64,000 bases of DNA, taken from Brevibacterium antiquum CNRZ 918 (GTDB taxonomy: Bacteria > Actinomycetota > Actinomycetes > Actinomycetales > Brevibacteriaceae). The stretch is from positions 1-64,000 of the forward strand of contig NZ_FXZD01000007.1 in assembly GCF_900169145.1 (NCBI RefSeq). Reading direction: 5' to 3'. A program made the translations under genes and the position numbers. The notes under the pieces were generated by a model, which was not told the origin of the DNA, ran no database searches, and was given only the letters and a program-made list of their open reading frames with translations. This document shows positions 44,987-53,871 of the stretch, piece after piece (position 1 is the stretch's first letter; each line of letters starts with the position of its first letter).

Positions 44987-45843
44987 GCATCTCACCTGGC
45001 ACAACGGACACGACTGACACGACGGATAAGGCGGGGCCGGTCACGGCACCGCTGGCGGCGCGCGATCTCGATCTCGCCTACGACCATCGGCACGTCATCG
45101 CCGACCTCGATGTGGAGATCGCACCGGGCAAGTTCACCGTCATCGTCGGCCCCAATGCCTGCGGGAAGTCGACGCTGCTGAGGGCACTGGCCAGATTGAT
45201 GAGTCCGGCGAAGGGCACGGTGCTCCTCGACGGCGGAAACATCGCAAAGCTGAAGACGAAGCAGATCGCCAAACGCTTGGGACTGCTCCCGCAGACCTCG
45301 ATCGCCCCCGACGGCATCACCGTAGGTGAACTCGTGGCTCGCGGACGTCACCCGCACCAGTCGTTCCTCAAGCAGTGGACTGACGAAGATGAGGTCGCAG
45401 TGCTCTCGGCGCTGCGTGCAACGAACACCGAAGTGCTGTCCTCTCGTCAGGTCGATGAGCTCTCCGGAGGTCAGCGGCAACGGGTCTGGGTGGCGATGGT
45501 GCTGGCGCAGGAGACGCCGCTGATGCTCCTTGACGAACCCACGACGTTCCTGGACCTGGCCTTCCAGATCGACCTGCTTGATCTGTTCGCCCAGCTCAAT
45601 CACGAACACGGCCACACCCTTGTCGCAGTCCTCCACGACCTCAACCAGGCCTGCCGATACGCCGATGAGATCATCGCGATGAAGAACGGCGCGATCGTCG
45701 CCCAGGGTGCACCGGCCGAGATCATCACGACCGAGCTGGTTCACCAGGTATTCGGCATCGACTGCACCGTCATCGACGACCCCGTCACCGGCGCACCCAT
45801 GATTGTTCCCGGTAAGCCGAAGAAGACCTTCGCTGATCGCTGA
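44983..45843 (+). CDS. FecE/FepC-family iron-siderophore ATPase
   Basis: The 286-aa ABC ATPase has Walker A VIVGPNACGKSTLLRAL, signature ELSGGQRQRVWVAMVLAQ, Walker B LMLLDEPTTFLDL and the H-loop VLHDLNQACRYAD. It powers ferric-siderophore import with the two permeases. The first 20 residues are a Thr/Asp-rich stretch. It is coupled by ATGA overlap. Confidence 0.92.
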   Translation: MSISPGTTDTTDTTDKAGPVTAPLAARDLDLAYDHRHVIADLDVEIAPGKFTVIVGPNACGKSTLLRALARLMSPAKGTVLLDGGNIAKLKTKQIAKRLGLLPQTSIAPDGITVGELVARGRHPHQSFLKQWTDEDEVAVLSALRATNTEVLSSRQVDELSGGQRQRVWVAMVLAQETPLMLLDEPTTFLDLAFQIDLLDLFAQLNHEHGHTLVAVLHDLNQACRYADEIIAMKNGAIVAQGAPAEIITTELVHQVFGIDCTVIDDPVTGAPMIVPGKPKKTFADR

Positions 45844-45870
45844 GCCGGCAACAGCGCGGCAACTATATGA

Positions 45871-45897
45871 AGAACTGAAGGAGTCGAACTCAGTTCT
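45871..45897. terminator. Inverted repeat between convergent genes
   Basis: AGAACTGA (45871-45878) pairs with TCAGTTCT (45890-45897), 8 bp, loop 11 nt, between the ATPase and DUF808 genes. It is a plausible bidirectional terminator. Confidence 0.5.
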
Positions 45898-45908
45898 CCC
45901 CGAATCCT

Positions 45909-46973
45909 CTACCTGTCTGTGGCGTCCTCGGCAGTGCCTGATTCAGCGTTCTCGTCTGCGCCTGCGGGCGCCTTCCTTTCGTTTGATTCCTTGCTCCGGT
46001 CCGTAGTTTCTTCGTCGTTTTTGTCCCCGGACTTCATCAGTGCTGTGATGCCGATGGCGATTCCTGCCACGATCCCTCCCCAGATGGCGCCGAGGATGAG
46101 CGAGAAGAATGTGTTGACCAGCCAGCCGAGGAATCCTCCGACGCCGGCGATCATAGCTATGGGCGCTTCGAGGTGGTGGACGAAGTCGTAGAGAATATGG
46201 AGGCCGAGTTCGTCTGTGCCGATGAGGATGATGTGTCCGCCGACCCAGAGCATGGCGAAAGTGCCGATGACTGATAGCCCACCGAGGAGTTTGGGCATCG
46301 CCTGGACGAGGAACCGGCCGAACTTCTGTGTGCCCGGCTTCTCCTCCTGTGCCATGTGCAGGCCGATGTCGTCCATCTTCACGATGAGGGCCACAGAACC
46401 GTAGACACCGACCGTGATGGCCAGGGCCACGATGACCAGGATCATGGCCCGGGGGAGCAGGGCCTCACTGGTCACCTCGTTGAGGGCGATGACCATGATT
46501 TCGCAGCTGAGTACGAAGTCAGTGGTGATGGCCGAGCGGACGATCTTCTTCTCAGCGTCGCCGTCATTCTTTTTGCCGTGCTTGGACTCCTTCTTCGGCT
46601 CTTCGTGGTGTTCGACCCACCCGAACTTCTCGAAGATCTTCTCCGCACCCTCGAAGCACAGATAGGTGCCACCGACCATCAGCAGCGGAGTCAGCAGCCA
46701 CGGGAGGAATTCGCTGAGTAAAAGGATGATCGGCAGGATGATGAGGATCTTATTGATCAGCGAACCCAAGGCGATGCGTTTGATGATCGGCAGTTCCCGC
46801 TTCGGGTCGACCCCCTCAACGAATTTGGGGGTCACTGCGGCATCGTCGACGACGACACCTGCGGCTTTGACTCCTGCCCGAGATGCGCCGGCGGCGACAT
46901 CATCGAGGCTGGCCGCCGAGAGTTTGACGAGTGCCGCCACATCATCGAGGAGTGCGAACAGACCGCCGGCCAT
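45909..46973 (-). CDS. DUF808 (YedI-like) membrane protein
   Basis: The 354-aa polytopic membrane protein begins AGGLFALLDDVAALVKLSAA and contains VVVDDAAVTPKFVEGVDPKRELP, the DUF808 signature, followed by about 6-7 helices. A charged loop lies at about 125-150 and the C-terminal tail is rich in acidic and basic residues. The function is unknown. It is followed upstream by two META genes on the same strand. Confidence 0.85.
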   Translation of the reverse strand: MAGGLFALLDDVAALVKLSAASLDDVAAGASRAGVKAAGVVVDDAAVTPKFVEGVDPKRELPIIKRIALGSLINKILIILPIILLLSEFLPWLLTPLLMVGGTYLCFEGAEKIFEKFGWVEHHEEPKKESKHGKKNDGDAEKKIVRSAITTDFVLSCEIMVIALNEVTSEALLPRAMILVIVALAITVGVYGSVALIVKMDDIGLHMAQEEKPGTQKFGRFLVQAMPKLLGGLSVIGTFAMLWVGGHIILIGTDELGLHILYDFVHHLEAPIAMIAGVGGFLGWLVNTFFSLILGAIWGGIVAGIAIGITALMKSGDKNDEETTDRSKESNERKAPAGADENAESGTAEDATDR

Positions 46974-47294
46974 TTATCGTCCTTCGTCGGGTTCGACCGA
47001 ACTGTTATCCCTGACCAGCTCGCCGATGTGGTTGCCGCCGTGGTCGAAGACGGTGAGTACGTCACCGTCGGCCTCAGCGCGGTGGACCCGCCCTACCCAG
47101 GCCTCCATGCCCATGACGGCGCGCTGCGTGGTGGCGAAGGGTTTGATGACCGCTCCTGGACCTTCAGCACCCCACGTGGTTGAGATTCGATTTCCGCCAT
47201 CGCTGCCGGTCAACGTTCCATCCTCGTCAAACTGGAGGAACGCTGAGGACCCGTCTTTTGTGCTGATCCACTTGGCGTTGACTGAATGAGTCAT
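46974..47294 (-). CDS. META-domain (HslJ-like) protein, no signal
   Basis: The 106-aa protein has WISTKDGSSAFLQFDEDGTL, TGSDGGNRISTTWGAEG, the META-domain pattern, where C-x-x is usually found in GCN. Here it is GGN, so the disulfide cysteine is lost. No signal peptide, unlike its neighbour. It starts within the last codon of the lipoprotein gene (ATGA). The function is unknown. Confidence 0.72.
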   Translation of the reverse strand: MTHSVNAKWISTKDGSSAFLQFDEDGTLTGSDGGNRISTTWGAEGPGAVIKPFATTQRAVMGMEAWVGRVHRAEADGDVLTVFDHGGNHIGELVRDNSSVEPDEGR

Positions 47295-47755
47295 TTGTCC
47301 TCTTTCTCCAGTCCGCCGACGACCTTCCCGCTGGAGTCGGCGATTTTCATGACATCACCTTCGATGGTTGCCGATGATGCTTTGGACAGCCATGGGTCCA
47401 CTCCCGCACATGCTTTCTGGGTCGTGGTGAACGAGGTGATGAGGACTTTGTCCCCGTCGACTTCCCACGTCGTCTGGATCCGATTGCAGCCGTCGGATCC
47501 CTTGACCTGTCCGTCTTCGGAGAATTCGAGGAACGGGTCCCCAGCTTCAGGGGAGGCCCATTTGCCGGTGGGATCAAGGCCAGCAGAGTCCGCCGAATCC
47601 GAGGGAGTGCTGGATTCCGTGGGGGCGGAGCTGGCTGGTTCGCTGGGTTCGGAACCTGTCCCACACGCCGCCAGGGGTAGGACGAGGCCAAGAACAGCAA
47701 CTCCGATTACCCGTCTGAACGTAGCTGAAGGTCTGTTGTCAGTGAGGTTGAGCAT
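47291..47755 (-). CDS. META-domain lipoprotein
   Basis: The 154-aa protein has a signal peptide with lipobox LPLAACGTG, then a Ser/Pro/Glu-rich linker, then the META domain WASPEAGDPFLEFSEDGQV with KGSDGCNRIQTTW and TTTQKACAG. The start at 47755 lies 6 nt after TATGAT, so it is leaderless; a longer reading to 47854 is rejected. It is the paralogue of the next gene, coupled by a 4-nt overlap. Confidence 0.85.
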   Translation of the reverse strand: MLNLTDNRPSATFRRVIGVAVLGLVLPLAACGTGSEPSEPASSAPTESSTPSDSADSAGLDPTGKWASPEAGDPFLEFSEDGQVKGSDGCNRIQTTWEVDGDKVLITSFTTTQKACAGVDPWLSKASSATIEGDVMKIADSSGKVVGGLEKEDK

Positions 47756-48000
47756 GCACCGATCATAACGGCCAGCCTTGAGCGCTTCATGGAGAACGCG
47801 GCATACCGCCTGCCAGTTCAGGTTTTGTACGTTGTGTTCACGATCAACATGCATTGTGGTTGCTTCCGATCGTTGCCAAACCGTAATCTTTCATGTGGTT
47901 GAAAGACTGTTCTCAGATATATCCGCGCAATCATTGACGTGCTGGACGAAGAGGGCACAGGCGACAGCAACAGAAGATCCGATCAAGGGAACCCAAGAGT

Positions 48001-49074
48001 ATGCAGAAGAAACTCGTGCAGAGTTCGCTGGCACTGACCGCCGCCGCGGCGCTCAGTCTCGGCAGTGCGTTCGTCGCATCCCCTGCAATGGCCGACAACG
48101 GCTCGCAGAAGCTCGATGTGCAGAGCGATGCCCAGGTGCAGAAGGCACTGTCAGACGTCGAGGGCGTCAACGCCTACGGCGCTAAGGGCGGTCAGCTCAA
48201 CATCGGTGTCGAGAAGAAGACATCCGAGATCAAGGATCTCGAAAAGAAATACGAGAACATCAACGTCACCGACGGCGTCAAAGAACTCAAGCGCCATGCC
48301 AAGAACGATGTCGTCGGCGGTGCGGGTTACCTGGCAACCGTCGGTGAGGGTGCTGGCGCCTGCTCGACCGGATTCTCCGGCTGGGATGGAGACGGGAACC
48401 CGGTCGTCCTGACCGCTGGTCACTGCTCGAAGATCATTGAAGAATCTGGCGAGATCACCGGAGACAGCACTGTCGATGAGACCGAGGAGCCCAAGAGCGC
48501 TCCTGCCAATGGCGGAGATGGCTTCCAGCGCTCCGACAGCGGCGTTCTCGGCGAGTGGGGCTTCCACAGCTATGGCAGCGGGGATCTGCTCGATGGCACT
48601 GAGAGCCCGGATACGGCCAAGGACAGCGATATTGACTTCGCGGTCATCAAGGTCGACGAGTCGAAGTACGCCGCCAAGAACGGTGTCACCGACTGGACTA
48701 GCGCCGACTCGAACGATCTGTCTTCGAGCCTCGAAACCGATATCACCAAGGTCGGCGCGCACAAAGACGGTACCGTCCAGAAGTCGGGCCGCACGACCGG
48801 CCTGACCGAAGGCGAGGTCGACTCCGAGTACAACGACAAGTTCGACTACGCGAATGTCGGCGGATACTGGGTCCACGGATTCGGCGTGACTTCCCCTGGG
48901 TCTGATCCGTTCTCCGCTCCGGGCGATTCCGGTGGCGCCGTCTTCCAGGGCGACACCGCTGTTGGTGTCATCTCTGGTGGCGGGCCGCTGGACGATGGTT
49001 CCAACCGTCAGTTCGGTTGGGTTGCCGACCTTGACAACTCTCTGGCGCAGTCGGGGGTGGACTTTCAACCTTGA
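48001..49074 (+). CDS. Secreted S1-family serine protease, anchor lost by frameshift
   Basis: The 357 aa start with a signal peptide (MQKKLVQSSLALTAAAAL, cleavage near AMA-DN), then a propeptide-like region (about 35-100) and a chymotrypsin-fold protease. The triad is His141 (LTAGHC), Asp212 (DIDFAVI) and Ser310 (GDSGGAVF), with CSTGFSGWDGDG nearby. The reading frame ends at TGA 49072-49074, just after a G5 run (49053-49057). Removing one G restores an open frame to 49915 of 637 aa in all, ending in LPRTG. As it stands the enzyme would be secreted without wall anchor. Confidence 0.85.
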   Translation: MQKKLVQSSLALTAAAALSLGSAFVASPAMADNGSQKLDVQSDAQVQKALSDVEGVNAYGAKGGQLNIGVEKKTSEIKDLEKKYENINVTDGVKELKRHAKNDVVGGAGYLATVGEGAGACSTGFSGWDGDGNPVVLTAGHCSKIIEESGEITGDSTVDETEEPKSAPANGGDGFQRSDSGVLGEWGFHSYGSGDLLDGTESPDTAKDSDIDFAVIKVDESKYAAKNGVTDWTSADSNDLSSSLETDITKVGAHKDGTVQKSGRTTGLTEGEVDSEYNDKFDYANVGGYWVHGFGVTSPGSDPFSAPGDSGGAVFQGDTAVGVISGGGPLDDGSNRQFGWVADLDNSLAQSGVDFQP

Positions 49075-49915
49075 GAAGCCAGGCGAGGAGACCCCAGAGG
49101 CTCCGTCGGCGCCAAAGGCCAAGGACCAGACCATCGAGCCCAAGGGCGATGTGATCGGCAAGGCTGAGGCTGGCGCCAAGGTTGAGGTCAAGTGGGAAGC
49201 TGCTCAGGGCACCCAGGCAGCCGGAGACGATTCCGAGACGGTCAAGGCCGACAAGGAGGGCAACTTCGAGGTCGAGGGCCCGAAGGCTGAAGGCTCATAC
49301 AACTTCTCCGCTACCGCCACAGTTGATGGTCAGGAATCCAAGACCACCGAGTTCGATGTGACTGTAGAGAAGGAAGAGACCGAGACTCCTGCTCCTGCCG
49401 AGCGCGAGATCAACGTTGACCCCAAGGAAATCGTTGCTTCCGACTTCGTGAAGGAAGACAAGGGCGTGACTGTCACGGTCAAGAGATTCGACGAAGGCGA
49501 GAAAGTGACACTGAAGGTCGCTTCCGGTCCTGAAAACGTTGAAGGCATCACTCTCGACGAGACCGCGAACGAGAACGGTGCAGCTGCCTTCTCGATCTAC
49601 GGCACGAGCGAAACCGATCCTTCAGTCTACCTCGGCAAGTACGACTTGAACGTCACCGGAGCCAACGACACGGATGACGAGAAGGCTCTTGCAGGCTCGT
49701 TCACCGTTGTCGAAGACGAAGAGGGCAACGGCGGCGGTAACGACGGCGGCGATGACGGCGACAATGGCAACAAGGATGACGACGGCAATGGTGACGGTGG
49801 ATCTGATCTGCCTCGCACCGGTGCTGAACTGACCGGCCTCGCTGCCGGTGCCGGACTCCTCGTTGTTGGTGGAGCCGCAGTTGTTCTGACCATGCGTCGG
49901 AACAAGAAGAACTGA
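49058..49915 (+). pseudogene. Out-of-frame Ig-like repeat and LPXTG tail of the first protease
   Basis: In the +1 frame the sequence continues the protease: NLEKPGEETPEAP, one Ig-like repeat (TIEPKGDVIGKAEAGAKVEV and following), a second domain with INVDPKEIVASDFVKEDKGV, a Gly/Asp-rich linker, and the sortase signal LPRTGAEL with membrane helix and MRRNKKN. It aligns with residues of the intact paralogue at 50187-52505. It has no start codon or ribosome binding site of its own that I can support. Confidence 0.85.
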
Positions 49916-49973
49916 ACATAGCTCACCCGATCAGCCAATGATCGTCTGAGAGTTCACACGAGCGCCCCTGGTC
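49793..49973 (+). repeat. 181-bp identical repeat, copy 1
   Basis: These 181 bases are identical to 52383-52563. They cover the end of the linker, LPXTG signal, stop codon, trailer and left arm of the terminator. This points to recent duplication or gene conversion. Confidence 0.9.
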
Positions 49974-49991
49974 GTCGGACCAGGGGCGCTC
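49960..49991 (+). terminator. Terminator after the first protease
   Basis: GAGCGCCCCTGGTC (49960-49973) pairs perfectly with GACCAGGGGCGCTC (49978-49991) with a 4-nt loop. It is a strong hairpin 45 bp after the stop. Confidence 0.85.
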
Positions 49992-50186
49992 TGTATCGGT
50001 GGGTGGGCGCTAGAACCTCCTCGGCCTCCTGCGCGAATTAGTTCAGCAACGCGGTTGTTTCGTTCATTTAGTTCACAGTGTGAAGGGTAAATTCTTGGTA
50101 GTCGCTGTACGTAGCCCGTAACCTTACCGTGACCAAGGTCATCAAGTTGTGATATTGCAACCTCCTGATAAGAGAAACGGAAACGT

Positions 50187-52505
50187 ATGCAGAAGAAATT
50201 CGTGCAGAGTTCGCTGGCACTGACCGCCGCAGCGGCGCTGGGATTGGGCGGTGCGTTTGTCGCTGGTCCAGCTGCCGCCGACAAGCCAGACCTGAATGTT
50301 AAGACCGATACCGCACTGCAGACCGCGGTGCACAAGAACCTCGCGGACAAGAACGGCGAGTTGGCTTCTGAAGTCGGCCGCTTCGGCGTAGAGGGTGACA
50401 CCCTGGTGTTGGGAGTGTCGGAAAAGACAGACAAGGTCAAGGAACTCGCGTCGAAATACGACAACGTCGAAGTCATCGTAGATCCAAAATTCGCTGAAGC
50501 TCAGCCTCAGGACGCTAAGGACCTCGTCGGTGGGGCTGGCTATCTGCTGAGTGTTCCCTCGGACGAGAGACTGATTAGCGCCTGCTCGACCGGATTCGCT
50601 GGTTGGGATTCCTCCGGCAACCAGGTAGTGCTGACCGCTGGCCACTGCGCAGTAGATGCCACAACTGGCGCCGAGGACAAGATCCTCGAACTTGAGAAGC
50701 CATCCGACGCCGAAGCAGCCGGCGGAGAGGGCTTCCAGCCGGCAGGCACGGGAGCCCCGGGTACATGGGGATTCCACCAGTACGGCTCTGATATGGTCGA
50801 CGGTCAAGTCGTTGACGAAGACAAAGCGATCGATTTCGCTGTCATTAAGGTTGCAGCCGGTTTCACCAGCAAGGCAGAAGTAACCGACTGGACCACTGCC
50901 ACGTCTGACGACCTGTCACAGAGCACGACGGAGATGGCGCAGGTTGGTACCGAAACGCCTGGCGCGACCATCCACAAATCGGGACGTACGACCGGTGTCA
51001 CAGAAGGAACAGTCCTGGATGACCCCGAAGCGCTCGAGTATGCGAACATCGGTGGCCGCGCAGTTCACGGTTTCGAAGTGACCGACGGTGCAAAACGATT
51101 CTCTGACCATGGCGATTCCGGCGGTGCTGTCTATCAGGGTGACACCGCAGTCGGCGTCATCTCGGGTGGACCAGAAGCAGGCGGGTGGTCATGGGTTGCT
51201 GACCTCGACAACTCGATCGAAAAGTCGGGCGAGAGTTTCACGTTCGAAGACCCCAACGAGACACCTGAAGCTCCGGCCGCTCCGGCAGTCGTAGATCAGA
51301 CCATCGAGCCCAAGGGCAACGTGACAGGCAAGACCGTCGCAAATGCTGAAGTCAAGGTTTCCTGGACCGGTGCTGCAGACGGTAAAGCTACTGTCAAGGC
51401 CGATGCCGACGGTAAATTCTCCGTTGAAGGGCCCTCGGCAGAAGGCTCCTATGATGCTAAAGCAGTTGCGACCGTCGACGGTCAGAGCTCTGAGGCCGCT
51501 GCATTCAAGCTGACGGTCAAGGCTGCTGACGTTCCGGAAGTACCTGAAGCACCAGTCGTCGAAGACCAGAAGGTTGACGAAGGCGGACAGATCACTGGTA
51601 AGACGGTGGCCAATGCGAAGGTCGAGTTGAACTGGAAGCCAGCAACTGACAACCAGTCCGCTGTCAAGACCCAGGCCGCAGCAAATGGTTCTGTGACAGT
51701 CACTGCTGACGCCGAGGGCAACTTCACGGCAGAAGCACCGGCAGAAGCCGGCACGTACGACTACACTGCTACAGCCACCACCGAGGCCGGCACTTCGAAG
51801 GCAACTTCGTTCACTGTGGTTGTTGAAGAGGCCGACGACGCTGCAGATGCCGCCGATGGTGATGAAGCAGAAGCTGACGACGACTCGGCCGCCAACGGCG
51901 AAGACGCAAACGCTAAAGCTGACGCCGATGGCAACGACTCCAACGCCGGTGCGGACGCAGACGCAAAGGACGCAGAGTCCAACGCTGACTCCGACGGATC
52001 GAAGGACGGCGAGGCTCCGGCCGAGCGTGCGATCAGCATCTCCCCCAAGGAAGTTGCTGCTTCTGACTTCGTGAAGAAGGACAAGGGTGTGGCGATCACC
52101 GTCAAGGGCTTCGACGAGGGCGAAAATGTCTCTCTCGAGGTTGTTGCCGGGCCGGAAAACGTTGAGGGCATCACGCTCGATGAGACCGCGAACGAGGACG
52201 GCGTCGCCGCCTTCTCGATCTACGGAACCAACGCATCCGATCCTTCGGCCTACCTGGGCAAGTACGACGTGCAGGTGACCGGAGACAACGACACGGACGA
52301 TGAGAAGGCACTGGCCGGCTCGTTCAGCGTGGTTGCCGATGAAGATGGCAACGGCGGCGGAAGCGACGACGGTGACGGTGGAGACGGTGGATCTGATCTG
52401 CCTCGCACCGGTGCTGAACTGACCGGCCTCGCTGCCGGTGCCGGACTCCTCGTTGTTGGTGGAGCCGCAGTTGTTCTGACCATGCGTCGGAACAAGAAGA
52501 ACTGA
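50187..52505 (+). CDS. Cell-wall-anchored S1 serine protease with Ig-like repeats
   Basis: The 772-aa protein has a signal peptide (MQKKFVQSSLALTAAAAL) and a protease domain with His153 (LTAGHC), Asp216 (AIDFAVI) and Ser311 (GDSGGAVY). Two Ig-like repeats follow, at about 354-445 (DQTIEPKGNVTGKTVANA) and 446-550 (DQKVDEGGQITGKTVANA). Then come an acidic Asp/Ala/Glu linker at about 550-605, a further domain with ISPKEVAASDFVKKDKGV, and LPRTGAEL at about 738 followed by a helix and MRRNKKN. Sortase anchors it to peptidoglycan. It is the intact paralogue of 48001-49915. AGAAACGGAAACG precedes the ATG. Confidence 0.9.
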   Translation: MQKKFVQSSLALTAAAALGLGGAFVAGPAAADKPDLNVKTDTALQTAVHKNLADKNGELASEVGRFGVEGDTLVLGVSEKTDKVKELASKYDNVEVIVDPKFAEAQPQDAKDLVGGAGYLLSVPSDERLISACSTGFAGWDSSGNQVVLTAGHCAVDATTGAEDKILELEKPSDAEAAGGEGFQPAGTGAPGTWGFHQYGSDMVDGQVVDEDKAIDFAVIKVAAGFTSKAEVTDWTTATSDDLSQSTTEMAQVGTETPGATIHKSGRTTGVTEGTVLDDPEALEYANIGGRAVHGFEVTDGAKRFSDHGDSGGAVYQGDTAVGVISGGPEAGGWSWVADLDNSIEKSGESFTFEDPNETPEAPAAPAVVDQTIEPKGNVTGKTVANAEVKVSWTGAADGKATVKADADGKFSVEGPSAEGSYDAKAVATVDGQSSEAAAFKLTVKAADVPEVPEAPVVEDQKVDEGGQITGKTVANAKVELNWKPATDNQSAVKTQAAANGSVTVTADAEGNFTAEAPAEAGTYDYTATATTEAGTSKATSFTVVVEEADDAADAADGDEAEADDDSAANGEDANAKADADGNDSNAGADADAKDAESNADSDGSKDGEAPAERAISISPKEVAASDFVKKDKGVAITVKGFDEGENVSLEVVAGPENVEGITLDETANEDGVAAFSIYGTNASDPSAYLGKYDVQVTGDNDTDDEKALAGSFSVVADEDGNGGGSDDGDGGDGGSDLPRTGAELTGLAAGAGLLVVGGAAVVLTMRRNKKN

Positions 52506-52563
52506 ACATAGCTCACCCGATCAGCCAATGATCGTCTGAGAGTTCACACGAGCGCCCCTGGTC
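52383..52563 (+). repeat. 181-bp identical repeat, copy 2
   Basis: Identical to 49793-49973 (offset 2,590 bp), at the 3' end of the second protease gene. Confidence 0.9.
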
Positions 52564-52581
52564 TTTGGACCAGGGGTGCTC
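52550..52581 (+). terminator. Terminator after the second protease
   Basis: GAGCGCCCCTGGTC pairs with GACCAGGGGTGCTC (one G-T wobble), loop TTTG, followed by TTCTTTT. It is the counterpart of the 49960 hairpin with a changed loop. Confidence 0.85.
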
Positions 52582-52590
52582 TTCTTTTGG

Positions 52591-53571
52591 TCAGAGCTTC
52601 ACAAATGCGCGAATATCTGATTTGGCGGATGCGGAGGCTTCGCTGAATCCCAGCGATTCGTAGAATTGCTTCTGCCCCGGCTCGGCATCGGTGAGCAGAA
52701 CCTTCTGCCTCACTCCCTCAAACGGCATCAGGGCACGGGTGACGAGTTGCCGGCCGACACCTCGGCGATGGTGCTCTGGGTGGACGAGGACATCCTGCAG
52801 GTACACGATCGAACCGAAATCGCTGACGACACGTGCGAGGCCGATCGGCTGGCCATCACGCCGGGCGGATACGACATGAGCAGAGGACAGCACACTCGAG
52901 TGGAGGGAGACAGGGTCCTGTGTATATGCCGTCCAGCCCACCGAACGATAGAGATCGACGAGTTCCGTGGCCTCAGGGACAGAATTCGATGTGTAATCCA
53001 CGTCTTCCCCGACCTGAGGTGTGAACATCGGGAGGTCGTGCCAATGGACATCGACCGAGGACCCAGTCTTCCATTCCTCGCGCAGAATGGCATAGGCGAC
53101 TGAGTCCCTGGCCATCTGACCCTTCACGGGCCATGCTCGTCGATAGTGCGCCTCCTTCGACCAGCCGGCACGAATGAGGGTGGACCGCATAGCGACATTG
53201 TCGTCGCGAGTGTGATCTTCGAACCGATCGACGTCCATGGTCATGAACACATGATCAGTGACGGCGCGCAAACACCCGACGCCGAGTCCCCTCCCGCGAA
53301 ACTCCGTTGCCAAGCGCAGATCGAACATAGGTGTGTCATCGGCGAGATCTTCCAGGCGAACATATCCAATGACGCCCAAAGTGTCATGGCGGAGCCAGAA
53401 TGCTTCGTTTTCATCATTGCGAAAAGCGCCCGAATCAATCAGTTCCTCGACCTTGGCCACAGTCCACTGCTCTGAGTGCACGTGGAAGGGGAACGTGGTG
53501 CTGGTGAAGAAGTTGATGAGATGCTGACGATCGGCACCACTGGGATCGAGACGTGACAGGGAAATGCTCAT
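52591..53571 (-). CDS. Tandem GNAT acetyltransferase (two domains)
   Basis: The 326-aa protein joins two GNAT domains. The first, at about 1-175, has LATEFRGRGLGVGCLRAVTD and is of the RimJ/RimL type. The second, at about 185-326, has VLVHPEHHRRGVGRQLVTRA and FYESLGFSEAS. Each can acetylate; acceptors are unknown. The ATG at 53571 lies 7 nt after TAGTCT, so it is leaderless; the longer start at 53595 is rejected. Confidence 0.85.
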   Translation of the reverse strand: MSISLSRLDPSGADRQHLINFFTSTTFPFHVHSEQWTVAKVEELIDSGAFRNDENEAFWLRHDTLGVIGYVRLEDLADDTPMFDLRLATEFRGRGLGVGCLRAVTDHVFMTMDVDRFEDHTRDDNVAMRSTLIRAGWSKEAHYRRAWPVKGQMARDSVAYAILREEWKTGSSVDVHWHDLPMFTPQVGEDVDYTSNSVPEATELVDLYRSVGWTAYTQDPVSLHSSVLSSAHVVSARRDGQPIGLARVVSDFGSIVYLQDVLVHPEHHRRGVGRQLVTRALMPFEGVRQKVLLTDAEPGQKQFYESLGFSEASASAKSDIRAFVKL

Positions 53572-53607
53572 GGGCACCAGACTATCCGGACGCAACAGGA
53601 CAGGGGA

Positions 53608-53835
53608 GTGACGGCGTTGAGCCTCGACGGTGATCCGTTCGACTATCGCATCACGAAATCAGGCATGCTCATCATTGTTCGTGGCGGGCGAACCGTGATG
53701 GAACTCGGCGGACAGAAAGCGGCGGCCCTGATTCCAAAGCTCGGCTGCGGCCATGACTCCGACCAGCAGCTGCTGGCACGTGCGACCGGTAACTATCGCC
53801 GAGGCAACGAACGCCACAATAGGCGACCCCACTGA
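53608..53835 (+). CDS. Conserved small protein (75 aa)
   Basis: The 75 aa read FDYRITKSGMLIIVRGGRTVME followed by LGGQKAAALIPKL and ATGNYRRGNERH, a pattern I recall as a widespread small protein of unknown function ending in RGNER. AGGGGAG lies before the GTG; a TTG at 53617 is a possible start. Confidence 0.6.
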   Translation: MTALSLDGDPFDYRITKSGMLIIVRGGRTVMELGGQKAAALIPKLGCGHDSDQQLLARATGNYRRGNERHNRRPH

Positions 53836-53871
53836 GCGGACGATTGTTCAGTGCTTGGTAATGTGGGTCAC

